From: Ophthalmolycus amberensis
Lineage: Eukaryota; Chordata; Actinopteri; Perciformes; Zoarcidae
Length of the DNA: 64,000 nucleotides
Reading direction: 5' to 3'
Assembly (NCBI GenBank): GCA_024529925.1
Contig: JAFEUB010001043.1
Span: 367,603-431,602 of the forward strand
A program made the position numbers and the translations under genes. Shown one piece after another: positions 1-10,958 of this stretch (the stretch's first letter is position 1; every line of letters begins with the position of its first letter). A model generated the notes under the pieces. It saw nothing but the letters and a program-made list of their open reading frames with translations. It searched no databases and was not told the DNA's origin.

Positions 1-6
1 TTCTCT

Positions 7-515
7 AAATGTGACAGAGCGTTTCTTTCCCTCAACAGAGAGTGCAGCCCTGGTGATGACACAGTGCTGGTGTGGTCTACAGCTTGGAGCCATAAAGCCC
101 CTCTTTCTTTTCTAGGACATGGCAGGGAACTAAATTGAATGTCAGCGTTTGAGCAACAGAGCGAACTCTGGTCGCTCTGTCTGAGGAGCCGGAGCAGCAG
201 AGCACAAGGCTATTTAATAATAAAACGTTTAGCAAAGCTAGCTACGTTACATTTTCACTAACTAACATATACAGCCTATATATAGCCCAGATTGTTTCTT
301 CCTATACCAGTTCATCCCAGTTGTCATGTGCCTAGTACTTTGGTTTTCAAGCAGCCTAAATCCGACTCTGACTCTGCTCCACTACCTGGAACTGGATCTG
401 AACCTGCTGCCTTTAAACTTGTCAACCAGTACAACCAGTATCAGAACCTGCCTGTTGCCCTACATTCACCTTTCTACCAACACCTGCTGTGAGGTTATGA
501 ATTTCCAATAAAAAA
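7..515. repeat. Dispersed duplication, left copy
   Basis: The segment is similar to pieces of 26558-29000. About 7-125 matches 26558-26671, about 150-260 matches 27285-27385, and about 283-450 matches 28800-28955. Both copies keep the same order, but this one lacks the hAT element at 27391-28536 and other intervening sequence. Two overlapping short frames at 292-511 look fortuitous, because the paired copy does not preserve either as a clean frame. It may be part of a larger unnamed repeat family. An AATAAA-like signal lies near 508. Confidence 0.7.
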
Positions 516-1714
516 GCCTAAATCAGTGCATATATTAGATAAGACAGTTTACTGTGAATGTATTACTTTCAAGAAAATGACTAGTAACTGCAGCTGTCCA
601 ACAAAACAAGGTGCAGTAAAATACAACATTCCTGACAAGTGGAGTACAGTAAAAGTATCAAGTACTTTGAGTGAATTACTTTGGTAAAAGAATCAGTGCA
701 ACAGTTCTTTGTTACAATTTCTGCATACAACTGCATTCATTGTTTTATATTTTGGGAGCAGTTTGGCAAACATGTTGGCAAACAGTTGCATGGAGCATCA
801 AAAGCCTTAATTTGAAGATGTGTTTCTTGCCACTTCCTGAATGTTAGTCCAATAGTTACTCAACCAACTGAGGGAAGAATCGGTCTCTTTAGGTGCTGAA
901 TGCTCCACTGTGTTAGCCAGCTAGTTGCTAACTGTGTCTGTCTGCTGTTTGGTGCTGGGAAGCTAGTGTGTGTTTTTGGCGCTTTTTATTTTTCTGCTGC
1001 TGCTAGAAACAACAAACAGATTGATGAGAGTGGTTCGGCTGTAAAAGGTGAACTGGAGAATCAGTGGGTTTGTTACTGAAGTGACCCATTTCATAATACA
1101 ATTGATAACTTAACAACTGAGTGTTGTGCTGTGTTTGGTTCCTTGTGTGACAACACAACAGGTTTTGCATGTTGTGTGATGTGATTTTGCGGGAATCATG
1201 AGTCACATCTGTCCTACTTTCGCTTTCCAATCACCAAGTAAACGCCTTACTCCAATCATTACGGGAACATTAACATAAACCTCATTCTGACCTTAAACTT
1301 CGAGCATTCCTTTGAAGTAAAATGTCTTCACTATGATGGTTTAAAGACTGAAATTGGTTCCCACAAAGATAACAATACATGTTCCGTCCTGAGTCTCCAT
1401 TGTTATGTGTACACGACCTCGTAACCGAAGTAGCATTGAATGACTGCCGTCTTGTGTTTGCCTGGGTAGCTAGCATTGCTAAAAACAAATCTCCTGGTAG
1501 ATAGCTAGCTAGCGTTATCCCGCATAAAAATAATTACCAAAAAAAGCTAGATAGTTAGCTGGCGGGAGATAGCTAGCTAAAACTGCGACGACACTAGCTC
1601 CAGAACAAACAGCCAACAGGTGACAATATTGCAGATGTGGCTAGCGATATACACCACCATGGGCTGTGTTTTTTTTCTGTGTTTTTGTCTCAATTTCCCT
1701 AAACTGACACATGG
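516..1714. other. Non-coding stretch, no recognised feature
   Basis: AT-rich sequence with several GCTAGCTAGC-like runs near 1500-1580. I see no splice-compatible coding pattern and no protein family. Small open frames on the minus strand at 1003-1230 and 1282-1488 have no recognisable motif. Confidence 0.6.
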
Positions 1715-1830
1715 GCAGGGGCGGACTGGCCATCGGGGATACCGGGGGAATCCCCGGTAGGCCGACTGGGTTTGGGCCGGTCCAATACCGGACCACCTCC
1801 ATCATCAACCGGCCCTCGCTCTGAGATCGC
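1715..1830 (+). mobile_element. hAT-type MITE 5' end fragment
   Basis: Begins CAGGGGCGGACTGGCCATC, which is typical of a widespread vertebrate non-autonomous hAT terminus. No matching inverted end (GGCCAGTCCGCCCCTG) was found downstream within the next 600 bases, so only the 5' part is supported. Confidence 0.55.
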
Positions 1831-1975
1831 CGACCCCGACTGTATTCTATGCTTCACAGAACACGTTCAATTTACTCTAATACTTAAAGCTCATAGTCAC
1901 TGACGAAGATTTATACTACTCCTCGCGATCTGTATTCACACTCGTGGTTTCCATCTGTGAGCCGGCGCAACACCC

Positions 1976-1977
<2 letters not shown>

Positions 1978-2012
<35 letters not shown>
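1978..2012. repeat. (CA)n microsatellite
   Basis: Uninterrupted CA dinucleotide run directly visible, followed by a short degenerate CA tail. Confidence 0.97.
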
Positions 2013-2019
<7 letters not shown>

Positions 2020-2037
2020 ACCCAGAATGCAATCTGC

Positions 2038-2148
2038 CCCAAAGAGGCGGGTCTATGAAGCAGTTTAGCCAATGTTGCTTTAATGCTGATTAAAGATATA
2101 AATGAGTGAAATACAATTTAGCCAATCAGCGTCCTCAAATCGATTCAG
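2038..2148 (-). mobile_element. Fragment of the hAT-N element family seen at 24435 and 53658
   Basis: This stretch, starting near CCAAAGAGGCGGGTCTAT, matches the interior of the element at 53658-54805 (around 53911-54010), including the segment about attacks on AATGAGTGA and CAATTTAGCCAATCAGCG. No termini are present, so it is an internal relic. Confidence 0.6.
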
Positions 2149-2661
2149 TGCCGGCGCCGGCATTCTGGTCGATAGTAGTTCACGGAGCGTCTCTGATCTG
2201 AACTACAGACAAGCCGCCTAAGCCCCGCCTCTTCACGTTTAGAATGCCACATATAGATAGTGACATATCTGCTATATGTTATCCTTCCACAATTAATTCT
2301 AGATCACTACAGCCTTTTATGTAGATATTTTTATTTTTATTTATCATATTACTATTATTTTATTTTGGGGGGAGGGGATTAGTAATGTAATACCGATTTA
2401 TCAGCAGCATTAAGGTACCACACTGTTATCTTATTGCTCTCTTGAGTGAAGCGGACTAAGAGTTTGGACTTCCACGCTTCAGGCGACATCCTGCCAGCAA
2501 CGAGGGGTTTTCTTTCATTTCATTTTTCCAACTTGTGTGTGTTGCGTTTGTTGTAAACTCGAATTAAAGGTAACCTGAATATAGTTAGATTGTATCGTTT
2601 CCTGTTAAAGGGAATTATTACGGTAACCCTCAAGTTACTAAAGGGAAATAGAAAACAGCCC
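2149..2661. other. Non-coding stretch before the segmental duplication
   Basis: No gene or repeat family recognised. The sequence ends at the sharp left breakpoint of the 8.7-kb duplication at 2662, where homology with 14591 begins. Confidence 0.6.
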
Positions 2662-3599
2662 GACCTAGAGAGCCTTCTAGTCAGACTACAGCAGCTAACA
2701 CAGGAACACATTCAACATGTGGGAAGGATAAAGTTTACGATGATGAATTATATTCATGAATATTTACATGGGTTTAAATAAAGGAGTTCTTTTCAGGACA
2801 TTGTTCTATTTTCCCTGTAATTAGCATAAAATGTGTTATTTCTTAGATTATTGGGAAATGACAGATGTGTAATATAAAGTGTATTTAAAGTTAAGATCAT
2901 GCAGCAAAGAAGAACACACGGCCTTCATCGTGATACATTCAGATGTATCAAGTGTAATATGGATTATTACCAGTGGTGGTTTACTCAAGTACTGCACTGT
3001 CCAATTTTGAGGTACTTGTACTTTCCTGTATTTCCATTTATACATTTTAGACGCAAACATTGCACTTGTTACTCCAGAGCATTTATTTGATTACCTAAGT
3101 TACTGGTTACTTTGTAGATTCTGACTAATAACACAAAATACAATATAATAATAACTTATAATGTATCATCATAGTTAAGATTAGTTTATTGATCCCCACG
3201 GGGAAATTCACCAACTACCCCGCAGTATATAAAGTACAGTATTCAAAATGAGCTCTACTTTTACCAGCTTCAACATTAAAGCTTTAATGCATCAATGATT
3301 ATAATATAATAATATACAATATCTGAGTTCTTCTTCCAGCACAAACTGTGTGAAAGTCCCGGCACATAACAAACACATGTGTGTGTCTCATTCCTTCTGA
3401 TGTGACGTCTGCTCTGACTGGCAGTGTGCAGAGGAAGGATGGCTGCAGGAGATAGACCTGACTCAGCAGATGGCTCCAGCTCTGAGCGCTGCCACTCACA
3501 CTGACAGCCGTGAGCGACGGAGGCGCTGAGCTCACTGGACCTCACTGGACCTCAATGTGCTTTAACTCTGTAACACTCAGAGAGAACCGATGCAGGCTA

Positions 3600-4050
3600 A
3601 GGGCTGCAGGGACATATTTCTCTTATTAGATGTATCCCATCTGCTACTTATTACTGTGTTAAAGTCTCCTGCACATATTAGTGTGCCTTGTGATTCTGAG
3701 GAAATCAGCTCAAGTATTTTTCTCATACTACTATGATCACTTTGTGGTAAATAGACACAGATAAGGTCAATTTGTTTTCAATCAACATCACTCCCTTCAC
3801 TGTCCCTGATCTCCCTAACCAAGTCAAAGTTATTAGAATTATGTAATAATATAGCGACTCCTCTGTTTCTGGTTTTCAATGAGCTATAAAATGTGTTCTT
3901 GTATCCAAATTAAATTTTTCATGTTCATTTTGGGATAAATGCGTTTCCTGTAGAAATATAATTTGGTGGTTTTACCGTCTCATTTTTGACATTACTCTGC
4001 TTCTCTTAACCGGATTATTTAAACCGTTCACGTTCCAAGATGCTACTTTG
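3600..4050 (-). mobile_element. L1-type LINE endonuclease relic (copy A)
   Basis: Read on the minus strand from about 4050, the sequence encodes a recognisable but stop-interrupted L1/Tx1-type APE endonuclease. An N-terminal WNVNGLNNP motif is followed by an IIFLQETHLS motif (catalytic-Glu region), then SLYYYI-like residues and a later GDFN-like segment damaged by frameshifts. Only the endonuclease portion is present; no reverse transcriptase follows. It is a 5'-region relic shared with copy B, so it predates the segmental duplication. Confidence 0.75.
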
Positions 4051-4359
4051 AAGTTACTGTATCCCATAACAGTTCAACATGTATGTGTTGGCAACATAGA
4101 CACGTGCGTTGTAACAATAACGAATAACAAAAGCAGTAATAACAAATCAAAAATGCACCTCCAGCCTTACACTGGCCTGTCATCTTCATGAAGCTATTCT
4201 GCTGGTGCAGAATTAATCCTACTTCAAGTCGGGGTTCCCTCTCTGCAGAACACAAAGTCTCTGTTCCCTCTTGAGCCAATCAGTCACTAAGGCAAGTTTA
4301 TTTGTAGAGTACATTTCAACGACAAGGTAATTGAAAGTGCTTCACGTTATGGTTTGGAT

Positions 4360-4905
4360 CAGCCACCAAACAGGACAGAAACAGACTACAACCAGAAACC
4401 ATCCTGGACTTGTACACTTCCAGAGTCAGGAAACGGGCTGGAAAGATCACTGCAGACCCTCCACACCCTGGACACGAGCTGTTCCACCTCCTCCCCTCTG
4501 GTAGGTGCTACAGAGCTCTGTACGCCAAAACCACCAGACACAGGAACAGCTTCTTTCCACTGGCCGTCACTCTGATGAACAATAAATAAGTCATACTGCA
4601 CTATTACCACCACTTGCACTATCACCTCAATTCATGCCATTGTCTATAGGTTTATGTTCACATGTGTGTGTATATATATATATGCACTTTTTTCTTTCGG
4701 ATATATATTTATACTTATATTGTATATAGCTGTTAAATGTTTATACCTACATCCATTCTACTTTTTTGCTGGCCTTTTTTATTCTTTATATATATGTTTT
4801 CTTGTTTATTGTAAATTTGTGTTTGTACATTGAGAGCGGAGTAGAAACCGAAGACAAATTCCATGTATGCGTAAGCACACATGGCCAATGAAGCTGATTC
4901 TGATT
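4360..4905 (+). mobile_element. Fish LINE 3' end (copy A)
   Basis: One frame near 4490-4590 reads like the C-terminus of a LINE reverse-transcriptase polyprotein (LPSGRCYRALYAKTTRHRNS, then FFPLAVTLMN). A TATATA-rich 3' UTR follows, ending near 4905 with the CCAATGAAGCTGATTCTGATT tail typical of fish LINEs. Copy B has the more usual CCAATAAAGC. The preceding bases (about 4289-4347) resemble another common fish repeat beginning AAGGCAAGTTTATTTGTAGA. Confidence 0.75.
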
Positions 4906-6187
4906 GTGAACCACGCCACCTTGTGGGCGGTACAAGATATAGACAGGCAGTCAGCAAGACCGCATGAACAGTGTGTGTACGAGCGTCCGAATAAAAGTCT
5001 GTTGCAGTACATCAAGTCGTTGTTCATCTGGTGCATAACTACACTACAGAAACATTACACACCTCAATAGATTTTTTTGTTAGTTATTTGTTTAGTTTAA
5101 TTATGTTGTTGTTTAGTATCTGTAGTATTTTGGTTTGTTTGTTGATGAATTGGCTAACACTGAGGACGCCTGTGGTTACATGTATGAGTCGGCAGCTACA
5201 GGATCTCAGAGTCAATGTTGAAGCACTTTAACGTTTGGATCTGCATGAAGCTCGTCAATACAAAACATGAAGTGTGTTTGATAAGAACTAAATCGACCAG
5301 CTTTTTTTGAAGGAACTGAGCCTTTTTTAAAGAAGGAAACTATATATTTGTGTTTTTATTATAAGAGATTTTTTTTTACTAGAAGTGTCGATAAGTAGAA
5401 TAAAATAATCCCTTCACATCATAGACATGTTGTTTTAAGGTCTGCATGTTTTTCATGAATCTGTTTTCACAATAAAACCCTCACAAGTAAGAGAGGAAGC
5501 AGCAGTAGTTTATTAAATAATGTTTAATCCACTTGTCAAGACAGTACAGTAGACTACAAACTGCATTTTTTTTTTTAAATACGTCGAAGGTAGATCGAGT
5601 TTTAGCCCAAATGGTCATTGTCGTACTGATTCTATACCAAACTGCTCGTAACATCAGCTAGAGCCATGCTGCCGTCCACCTGCTACATGGTGTTCTTTCC
5701 GTTCATCTCTGTGGTGTAGATCACCCAGCGGTGACGTCCTGAACACGTTTAGGAGACAAACAAGAGTTTATTAATCCAATCTAACAAGTGTTATTTGACA
5801 AAATAACCCAAATCTGAACATCCTGTGCAAAATACTTCTGACAACAATATGTTTTAGTGAAAATGTCCTGCTAGGGACTAGTTGAAATCATTTGGGGATA
5901 CTCGACTCGCCAAAGAAGTAGTTATTTTAATGCAACAATGTGTTCATCACTTTAATGTTGCAGCTAAAGGTGGAGCTACTTTTAAAGAATACTGCTGAGT
6001 ATCTTAAACTATAATAACACATCATAATGTATTTGTTAATTTATATTTTTGAATGAATAATCTGTAAAAAACTACAATATTTCCCTTTGAAGAGTAGTGG
6101 AGAAACGTTAGACGCATACAGCAGCAGAAAATGGAAGTACAAGTACCTCAAAATTGTACAATAGTAAGTGCACTTAAGTACTAATAT
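4906..6187. other. Non-coding DNA in the duplicated unit
   Basis: AT-rich, repeated almost exactly at 16835-18116. I see no coding signal. Short frames at 4867-5231 are LINE tail or random. Confidence 0.6.
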
Positions 6188-6310
6188 ATAACATAACTAT
6201 GAACAGCTGACATAACTGTTATGTCAGCTGTTAATAGTTATGTTATGATAACATAACTATGAACAGCTGACATAACTGTTATGTCAGCTGTTAATAGTTA
6301 TGTTATGATA
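6188..6310. repeat. Two tandem 60-bp near-perfect palindromes
   Basis: Each unit reads AACATAACTATGAACAGCTG outwards to its own inverse, centred on ATAACTGTTAT, so a single strand can fold into a stem of nearly 30 base pairs. Two full units plus the start of a third are present here; copy B has one unit plus the partial. Confidence 0.9.
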
Positions 6311-6672
6311 ACATAACTATTAACAGCTGAAAGTACTCACTGATAGACAGTAATACCAACTGTACTAACAACAAGAAACAGCTGTTTGTTATTAGTTTAT
6401 TCAACGGCGATAATTTAATTTAAACTTTGTGTTATCAATAACATATAATACATATATATTATCCCCAATAACTGACCGAGAACCACGTGTTTGTCGCTGG
6501 TTAAAACATGTCAACAGTACACAAATCAGCATTTAGCCTGATTAGCATCAGCATTGATTGTGAACGGTTTCGTTCATAGCCACCAGCTAACACCGCAAAG
6601 TAGCAGCACTGGCGGGTTAAATACCAAGCTAACGGTTCATGTTTCAAATATAATTTACCAGTCCATGATGGT

Positions 6673-6939
6673 GGGCTGCAAATTCCCGCTTCACGAGGCT
6701 TGACAGGATTCTTCTTCGTGAGTCTTTTGAAGACTGAAGTTTCTTTTCAATTTTTACAACATTTTTACATGTTTACATCAGTGGGATTGCAGTACATCAA
6801 CACTGAACTATAGGGGGCAGCATCGTGTCTCACGGCATCCAATCTACCGGGAAATGAAAAGCAGAAGAAGAAGAAGAAGACGCAAAATACCCACGAAGAA
6901 GAATCCTGTCAAGCCTCGTGAAGCAGGAATTTGCAGCCC
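6673..6939. repeat. 48-bp inverted repeat with 171-bp spacer (copy A)
   Basis: The arms at 6673-6720 and 6892-6939 are reverse complements with a single mismatch. The spacer contains the sequence ATAGGGGGCAGCATC and a (GAAGAA)n run that is longer in copy B. The arrangement sits immediately 5' of the CRE-like array and may be the remnant of a transposon or a promoter-region inversion. It is conserved in copy B at 18542-18589 and 18776-18823. Confidence 0.9.
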
Positions 6940-7075
6940 ATGTGACGTCACAACGGCTCGACACAGAAGCCTTTGTCACGTTACAACGGCTCGAAACAGA
7001 ACCCTCTGTGACGTCACAACGGCTCGAAACAGAACCCTTTGTGACATCACAACGGTTCGAAACAGAAGCCTTTGT
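6937..7075. promoter_or_regulatory. 33-bp tandem array with CRE-like sites, copy A
   Basis: Four 33-bp units lie about 155-290 bases upstream of the start codon of the unrecognised gene. The palindromic cAMP-response element TGACGTCA is exact at 6943-6950 and 7009-7016, degenerate (TGACATCA) at 7042-7049, and changed to TCACGTTA near 6976. Each is followed by CAACGG(C/T)TCGA. CREB/ATF-family binding is known for this octamer; a role in driving the gene is inference. Because 33 is a multiple of three, the array is also open in several reading frames as an 11-residue repeat, so a coding or incidental origin is not excluded. Confidence 0.6.
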
Positions 7076-7229
7076 TCTTGACACGTGATTGACTGTGATC
7101 CTGTGATGTCATTGATGTCTTTGTCTAGACATTGAATAGTTACCCTACAGCCAGAATAGCCGAGTTTTCTAGACTCAGAGCAGATACCTTTAGTGAAAAC
7201 TTTACTGCATTGAAGATTTGAATGAAACC

Positions 7230-9005
7230 ATGGATAGACTAGAAATAATTCATCCTGCAAGTGAAGAACTTGAAATGCTGAGTGAGTACTTTAAATATCT
7301 CGAGGGTGATGTAGCTCAGTTTGAACATGTTTACAAACATTACAAGACCTCTCTAGATCTGAAACAAATAACTGAATTATCTTTTAGGCCACAGTTATAT
7401 GTACACTTTCCAGACCGTCCAGAGTTTAAAATAGAGATCTTTGGAGATATTTTCAATAAATATTTGGCCTCACCACCCATGGCATGGAAGGTTGAACATA
7501 TTGACATTATCGTTGAGAAAATGAAGGATCTAATGATTAAGATCATTGAAATGACAGGTGTTGAGTGTGATCTGGCAAAAAAGACAGAGGGGATGAACAG
7601 ATGTGCTATCTGCTCTAGCGAACCTTCAAGAACTCGCTCAGTACATGAGGACACACTTTCTAAACCTTGGCCAGGTGCAACAACACAGGAAGCACTAAAG
7701 AAAAGGTTATTTCATTCATTCGTGATGGCGCTGGTTTCGCGGATTTTCAAAAAACCAAATCAGAACTGTACCACTGCAGAACCCATCACTCTGCCTCTGT
7801 TTGGGGCCACTATGCGTCTGTTTGAAAGAATGTGGATCGAAGTCCAGGATGACGATTTTGATCTCAAAACATTAGAAAAACTGGACAAGGTCATTTTCAA
7901 GAAACTGTGTAAGAAGTTTGGAGGTTCAAAAAAGGTGCGGTTGGCCATGGAATTAGAGGAACTAGAACTTGGGAACTACATTGCCTCCTCTGTCAAATAT
8001 CACCTGACACGACCCAAAACATGGGACACCATCTGCAATTTATTCAGATGTGGAAAGGAGGTTCGGGAAACAATCTCCATGGATAGACCAGACACATCAC
8101 AGACAGAGGGGATGAACAGATGTGCTGTCAGCTCTAGTGAACCTTCAATAACTGGCTCAGTACATGAGGACACACTTTCTGAACCTTGTCCAGGTGCCAC
8201 AGCACAGGAAGAACTAAACGAAGGTTCTGATTCAACAACTAGCTCAGCATTTTGGGACGCATATGCTGAACCTTGGCCAGGTGCAACAACACAGGAAGCA
8301 CTAAAGAAAAGGTTATTTCATTCATTCGTGATGGCGCTGGTTTCGCGGATTTTCAAAAAACCAAATCAGAACTGTACCACTGCAGAACCCATCACTCTGC
8401 CTCTGTTTGGGGCCATCACTATGCGTCTGTTTGAAAGAATGTGGATCGAAGTCCAGGATGACGATTTTGATCTCAAAACATTAGAAAAACTGGACAAGGT
8501 CATTTTCAAGAAACTGTGTAAGAAGTTTGGAGGTTCAAAAAAGGTGCGGTTGTCCATGGAATTAGAGGAACTAGAACTTGGGAACTACATTGCCTCCTCT
8601 GTCAAATATCACCTGACACGACTCAAAACATGGGACACCATCTGCAATTTATTCAGATGTGGAAAGGAGGTTCGGGAAACAATCTCCATGGATAGACCAG
8701 ACACATCACAGACAGAGGAGACGGACAGATGTGCTGTCAGCTCTAGCGAACCTTCAATAACTGGCTCAGTACATGAGGACACACTTTCTGAACCTTGTCC
8801 AGGTGCCACAGCACAGGAAGAACTAAACGAAGGTTCTGATTCAACAACTAGCTCAACATTTTGGGACACATATGCAGCCCTATGTGTCAACTCTGCCCTC
8901 TCCGTTATCGCTCCAAGTGAAGAGCCTGTAATTAATCCGGGCATCGTTCATCCGTTCTTCTCGACAAATAGGAAACGTTGGCCAGGATATTGGGACGCTT
9001 GGTGA
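7230..9005 (+). CDS. Unrecognised 591-residue protein with internal duplicated module, copy A
   Basis: An intact single-exon frame. I chose the ATG at 7230 because it sits in a strong Kozak context (ACCATGG). The frame is open four codons further upstream, but only by a TTG. An out-of-frame ATG at 7222 opens a six-codon frame overlapping the start, which could dampen translation. The N-terminal region (about 1-125) is acidic and helix-rich by composition. A Ser/Thr-rich linker (EGMNRCA...SSSEPS...SVHEDTLS.P.PGAT.QE) occurs three times. A roughly 160-residue module beginning RLFHSFVMALVSRIFKKPNQ occurs twice, 202 codons apart and almost identical. I see no signal peptide, membrane segment or known domain. 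AATAAA lies 26 bases after the stop. It could be a lineage-specific gene or a domesticated mobile-element protein. Confidence 0.75.
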   Translation: MDRLEIIHPASEELEMLSEYFKYLEGDVAQFEHVYKHYKTSLDLKQITELSFRPQLYVHFPDRPEFKIEIFGDIFNKYLASPPMAWKVEHIDIIVEKMKDLMIKIIEMTGVECDLAKKTEGMNRCAICSSEPSRTRSVHEDTLSKPWPGATTQEALKKRLFHSFVMALVSRIFKKPNQNCTTAEPITLPLFGATMRLFERMWIEVQDDDFDLKTLEKLDKVIFKKLCKKFGGSKKVRLAMELEELELGNYIASSVKYHLTRPKTWDTICNLFRCGKEVRETISMDRPDTSQTEGMNRCAVSSSEPSITGSVHEDTLSEPCPGATAQEELNEGSDSTTSSAFWDAYAEPWPGATTQEALKKRLFHSFVMALVSRIFKKPNQNCTTAEPITLPLFGAITMRLFERMWIEVQDDDFDLKTLEKLDKVIFKKLCKKFGGSKKVRLSMELEELELGNYIASSVKYHLTRLKTWDTICNLFRCGKEVRETISMDRPDTSQTEETDRCAVSSSEPSITGSVHEDTLSEPCPGATAQEELNEGSDSTTSSTFWDTYAALCVNSALSVIAPSEEPVINPGIVHPFFSTNRKRWPGYWDAW

Positions 9006-9030
9006 TTGTTTTTTCCTTCAGGATGAACGC

Positions 9031-9036
9031 AATAAA
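9031..9036 (+). terminator. Polyadenylation signal AATAAA, copy A
   Basis: A canonical hexamer lies shortly after the stop codon of the unrecognised gene, conserved at the same distance in copy B. It implies a very short 3' UTR and places the hairpin satellite outside the transcript if used. Confidence 0.6.
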
Positions 9037-9130
9037 GAGCTCCGGTCCTCTCAGGGCCACCTCAGAGGTCCAAAGTGAGACCTCACAGCTAGAAGGCTTG
9101 AGTCAGTGTGATGTCTACTGTGATAGTAGG

Positions 9131-9515
9131 CAATGTCTGATAACTTCTACTGTGCTAGTAGAAGTTATCAGATGTAATAATCTAATACCTTCTACTGTGA
9201 TACCAGGCAACGTCTGATAACTTCTATGTGCTAGTAGAAGTTATCAGATGTAATAATCTAATACCTTCTACTGTGATGGAAGGCACCATCTGATAACTTC
9301 TACTGTGCTAGTAGAAGTTATCAGATGTAATAATCTAATTACTTCTACTGTGATAGTAGGCAACGTCTGATAACTTCTACTGTGCTAGTAGAAGTTATCA
9401 GATGTAATAATCGAATTACTTCTACTGTGATAGTAGGCAACGTCTGATAACTTCTACTGTGCTAGTAGAAGTTAATCAGATGTAATAATCTAATTACTTC
9501 TACTGTGATGGAAGG
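9131..9515. repeat. 77-bp hairpin satellite, 5 units (copy A)
   Basis: Five head-to-tail 77-bp units (385 bases). Each contains the near-perfect palindrome TCTGATAACTTCTAC, a 7-base loop TGTGCTA, then GTAGAAGTTATCAGA, followed by TGTAATAATCTAATTACTTC. Unit differences include GATACCAGG, GATGGAAGG and GATAGTAGG endings. Copy B has eight units. Confidence 0.95.
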
Positions 9516-10958
9516 CAACATCTGATTCAAACAAACATCTGATTCAAAGTATTCACAAGTATAGAGCAACACAAAGAGCACATGGTCTTTTCTACGTTGT
9601 GATTATTAAGTGTTGAGGAGCAAACTGAAGCCATATTATATGAATTAATGATTATTTGAATCAGTTAGTTGTTCTTTGGGGTCTTAATTTGAATGTGAAT
9701 TGTTATTTAAACACAATATTTCAGTATGATGTTTTGAAACTTAAGAGAAATGTGAACTTTAATTCATCTATTTATTTACCGTTGTCCTGCTCTCTGAACT
9801 CCTCTGTATCCTGATATGCAATGTGACTGTTTGTGGAAACATTTGAAGGGCTTTAGACACTAGATGAGTTGATGAAGTTAAATATATTAATGTTATTAAG
9901 CAGTTTATCTTGGAGGGTTTGATACGTGGAGGAGTAGATTATCACCCTGTTTGTAATGTTTAGAGGAATTAGAAACTGTTGCTGGTGCCCACACTGCAAC
10001 TAAATAGGAAACGGATTATGTCCTGACCATGTGAGCAGCTGATTGGCTGTTTGATTAATTCACAGAAACTCAATGAATGCCGACGTCTTCACTGGTACTT
10101 CAATCTGTGATGTTCCACAAACAGGAAATGCCTTATATTTATTTATCACGCACTGAATATTTGACATAAACCACTTACTTATAAATGATTACTTTATGTT
10201 ATTATATTTCATATTCTGTGAATTAATTATGGCAGTTGCTGCTGTTTTTATTTTTTATTTTTGCTTTTATTTACTTTGTGCTGATGTGAATGGATTTTAT
10301 GACTGATGTACAATATTTGACTGTTAAAGACTGAGGTAATAAATGCAGTTTAGGGGTGTTGTCTGTTCGACGGAGTCATTGTTTAAGATGGAGGTGGAGA
10401 GGTAGTCTGACACACGACGCCTTTAAAGGACAACTACACGTGACAGATCGAACAAACAAGATAGAACATGTTCATTAGTGAACTTTAGAGGCTCTGGTGG
10501 ACCGATGTATTTGTTTGTTTACCTTTGGACACAGAGGCTTGTAAAATAAAATATATCTTATATTAATCTTTGCTTTTACAACCTAGTCCAGAGCTGTGCA
10601 CCGACTTTAAGTTTCAACATTTCAACATTTTCAGCTTATTTTACGTGTGACAAAATGACCTCCGGGTTGTCACGTGACCTAAATATAAAACTTAATTCAT
10701 ACTTAACAGTAGACCTAAGTGTTATTGTTCCTGATAATAAACACAAAACGGCAGTAATCTAGTGTATGATACATTTAGTACATCAAAGTATGCAGGATAA
10801 GATGAGTAACTCTTTGGCAGTGTTAGACTCAGTGTGGGCTATGGCTATCTCCTGGAGGTATGTGCCAAACTCAGTAGAAAAGTTTAGTTCGTCCATGGTT
10901 TTGCCAGAATTTGTGTTGCTTTTTGTGTCTAAATCCTTTGTGTCTCTTCTCTGCCGCC
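9516..10958. other. Non-coding DNA between the gene and the receptor exons
   Basis: AT-rich sequence shared with 21571-23012. A palindromic E-box GTCACGTGAC at 10669-10678, a USF/TFE-type site, is the only regulatory-looking element I can point to. It lies 280 bases 5' of the receptor-like exon. No coding exon recognised. Confidence 0.5.

Noticed and set aside
3276..3545. 89-residue minus-strand open frame, conserved in both duplication copies
   Set aside because: Conservation only reflects the recent duplication; no motif and no splice or promoter support.
9131..9515. Regularly spaced palindromic repeats resembling a CRISPR array
   Set aside because: Units are continuous 77-bp repeats with no unique spacers, in vertebrate DNA; it is a hairpin satellite.
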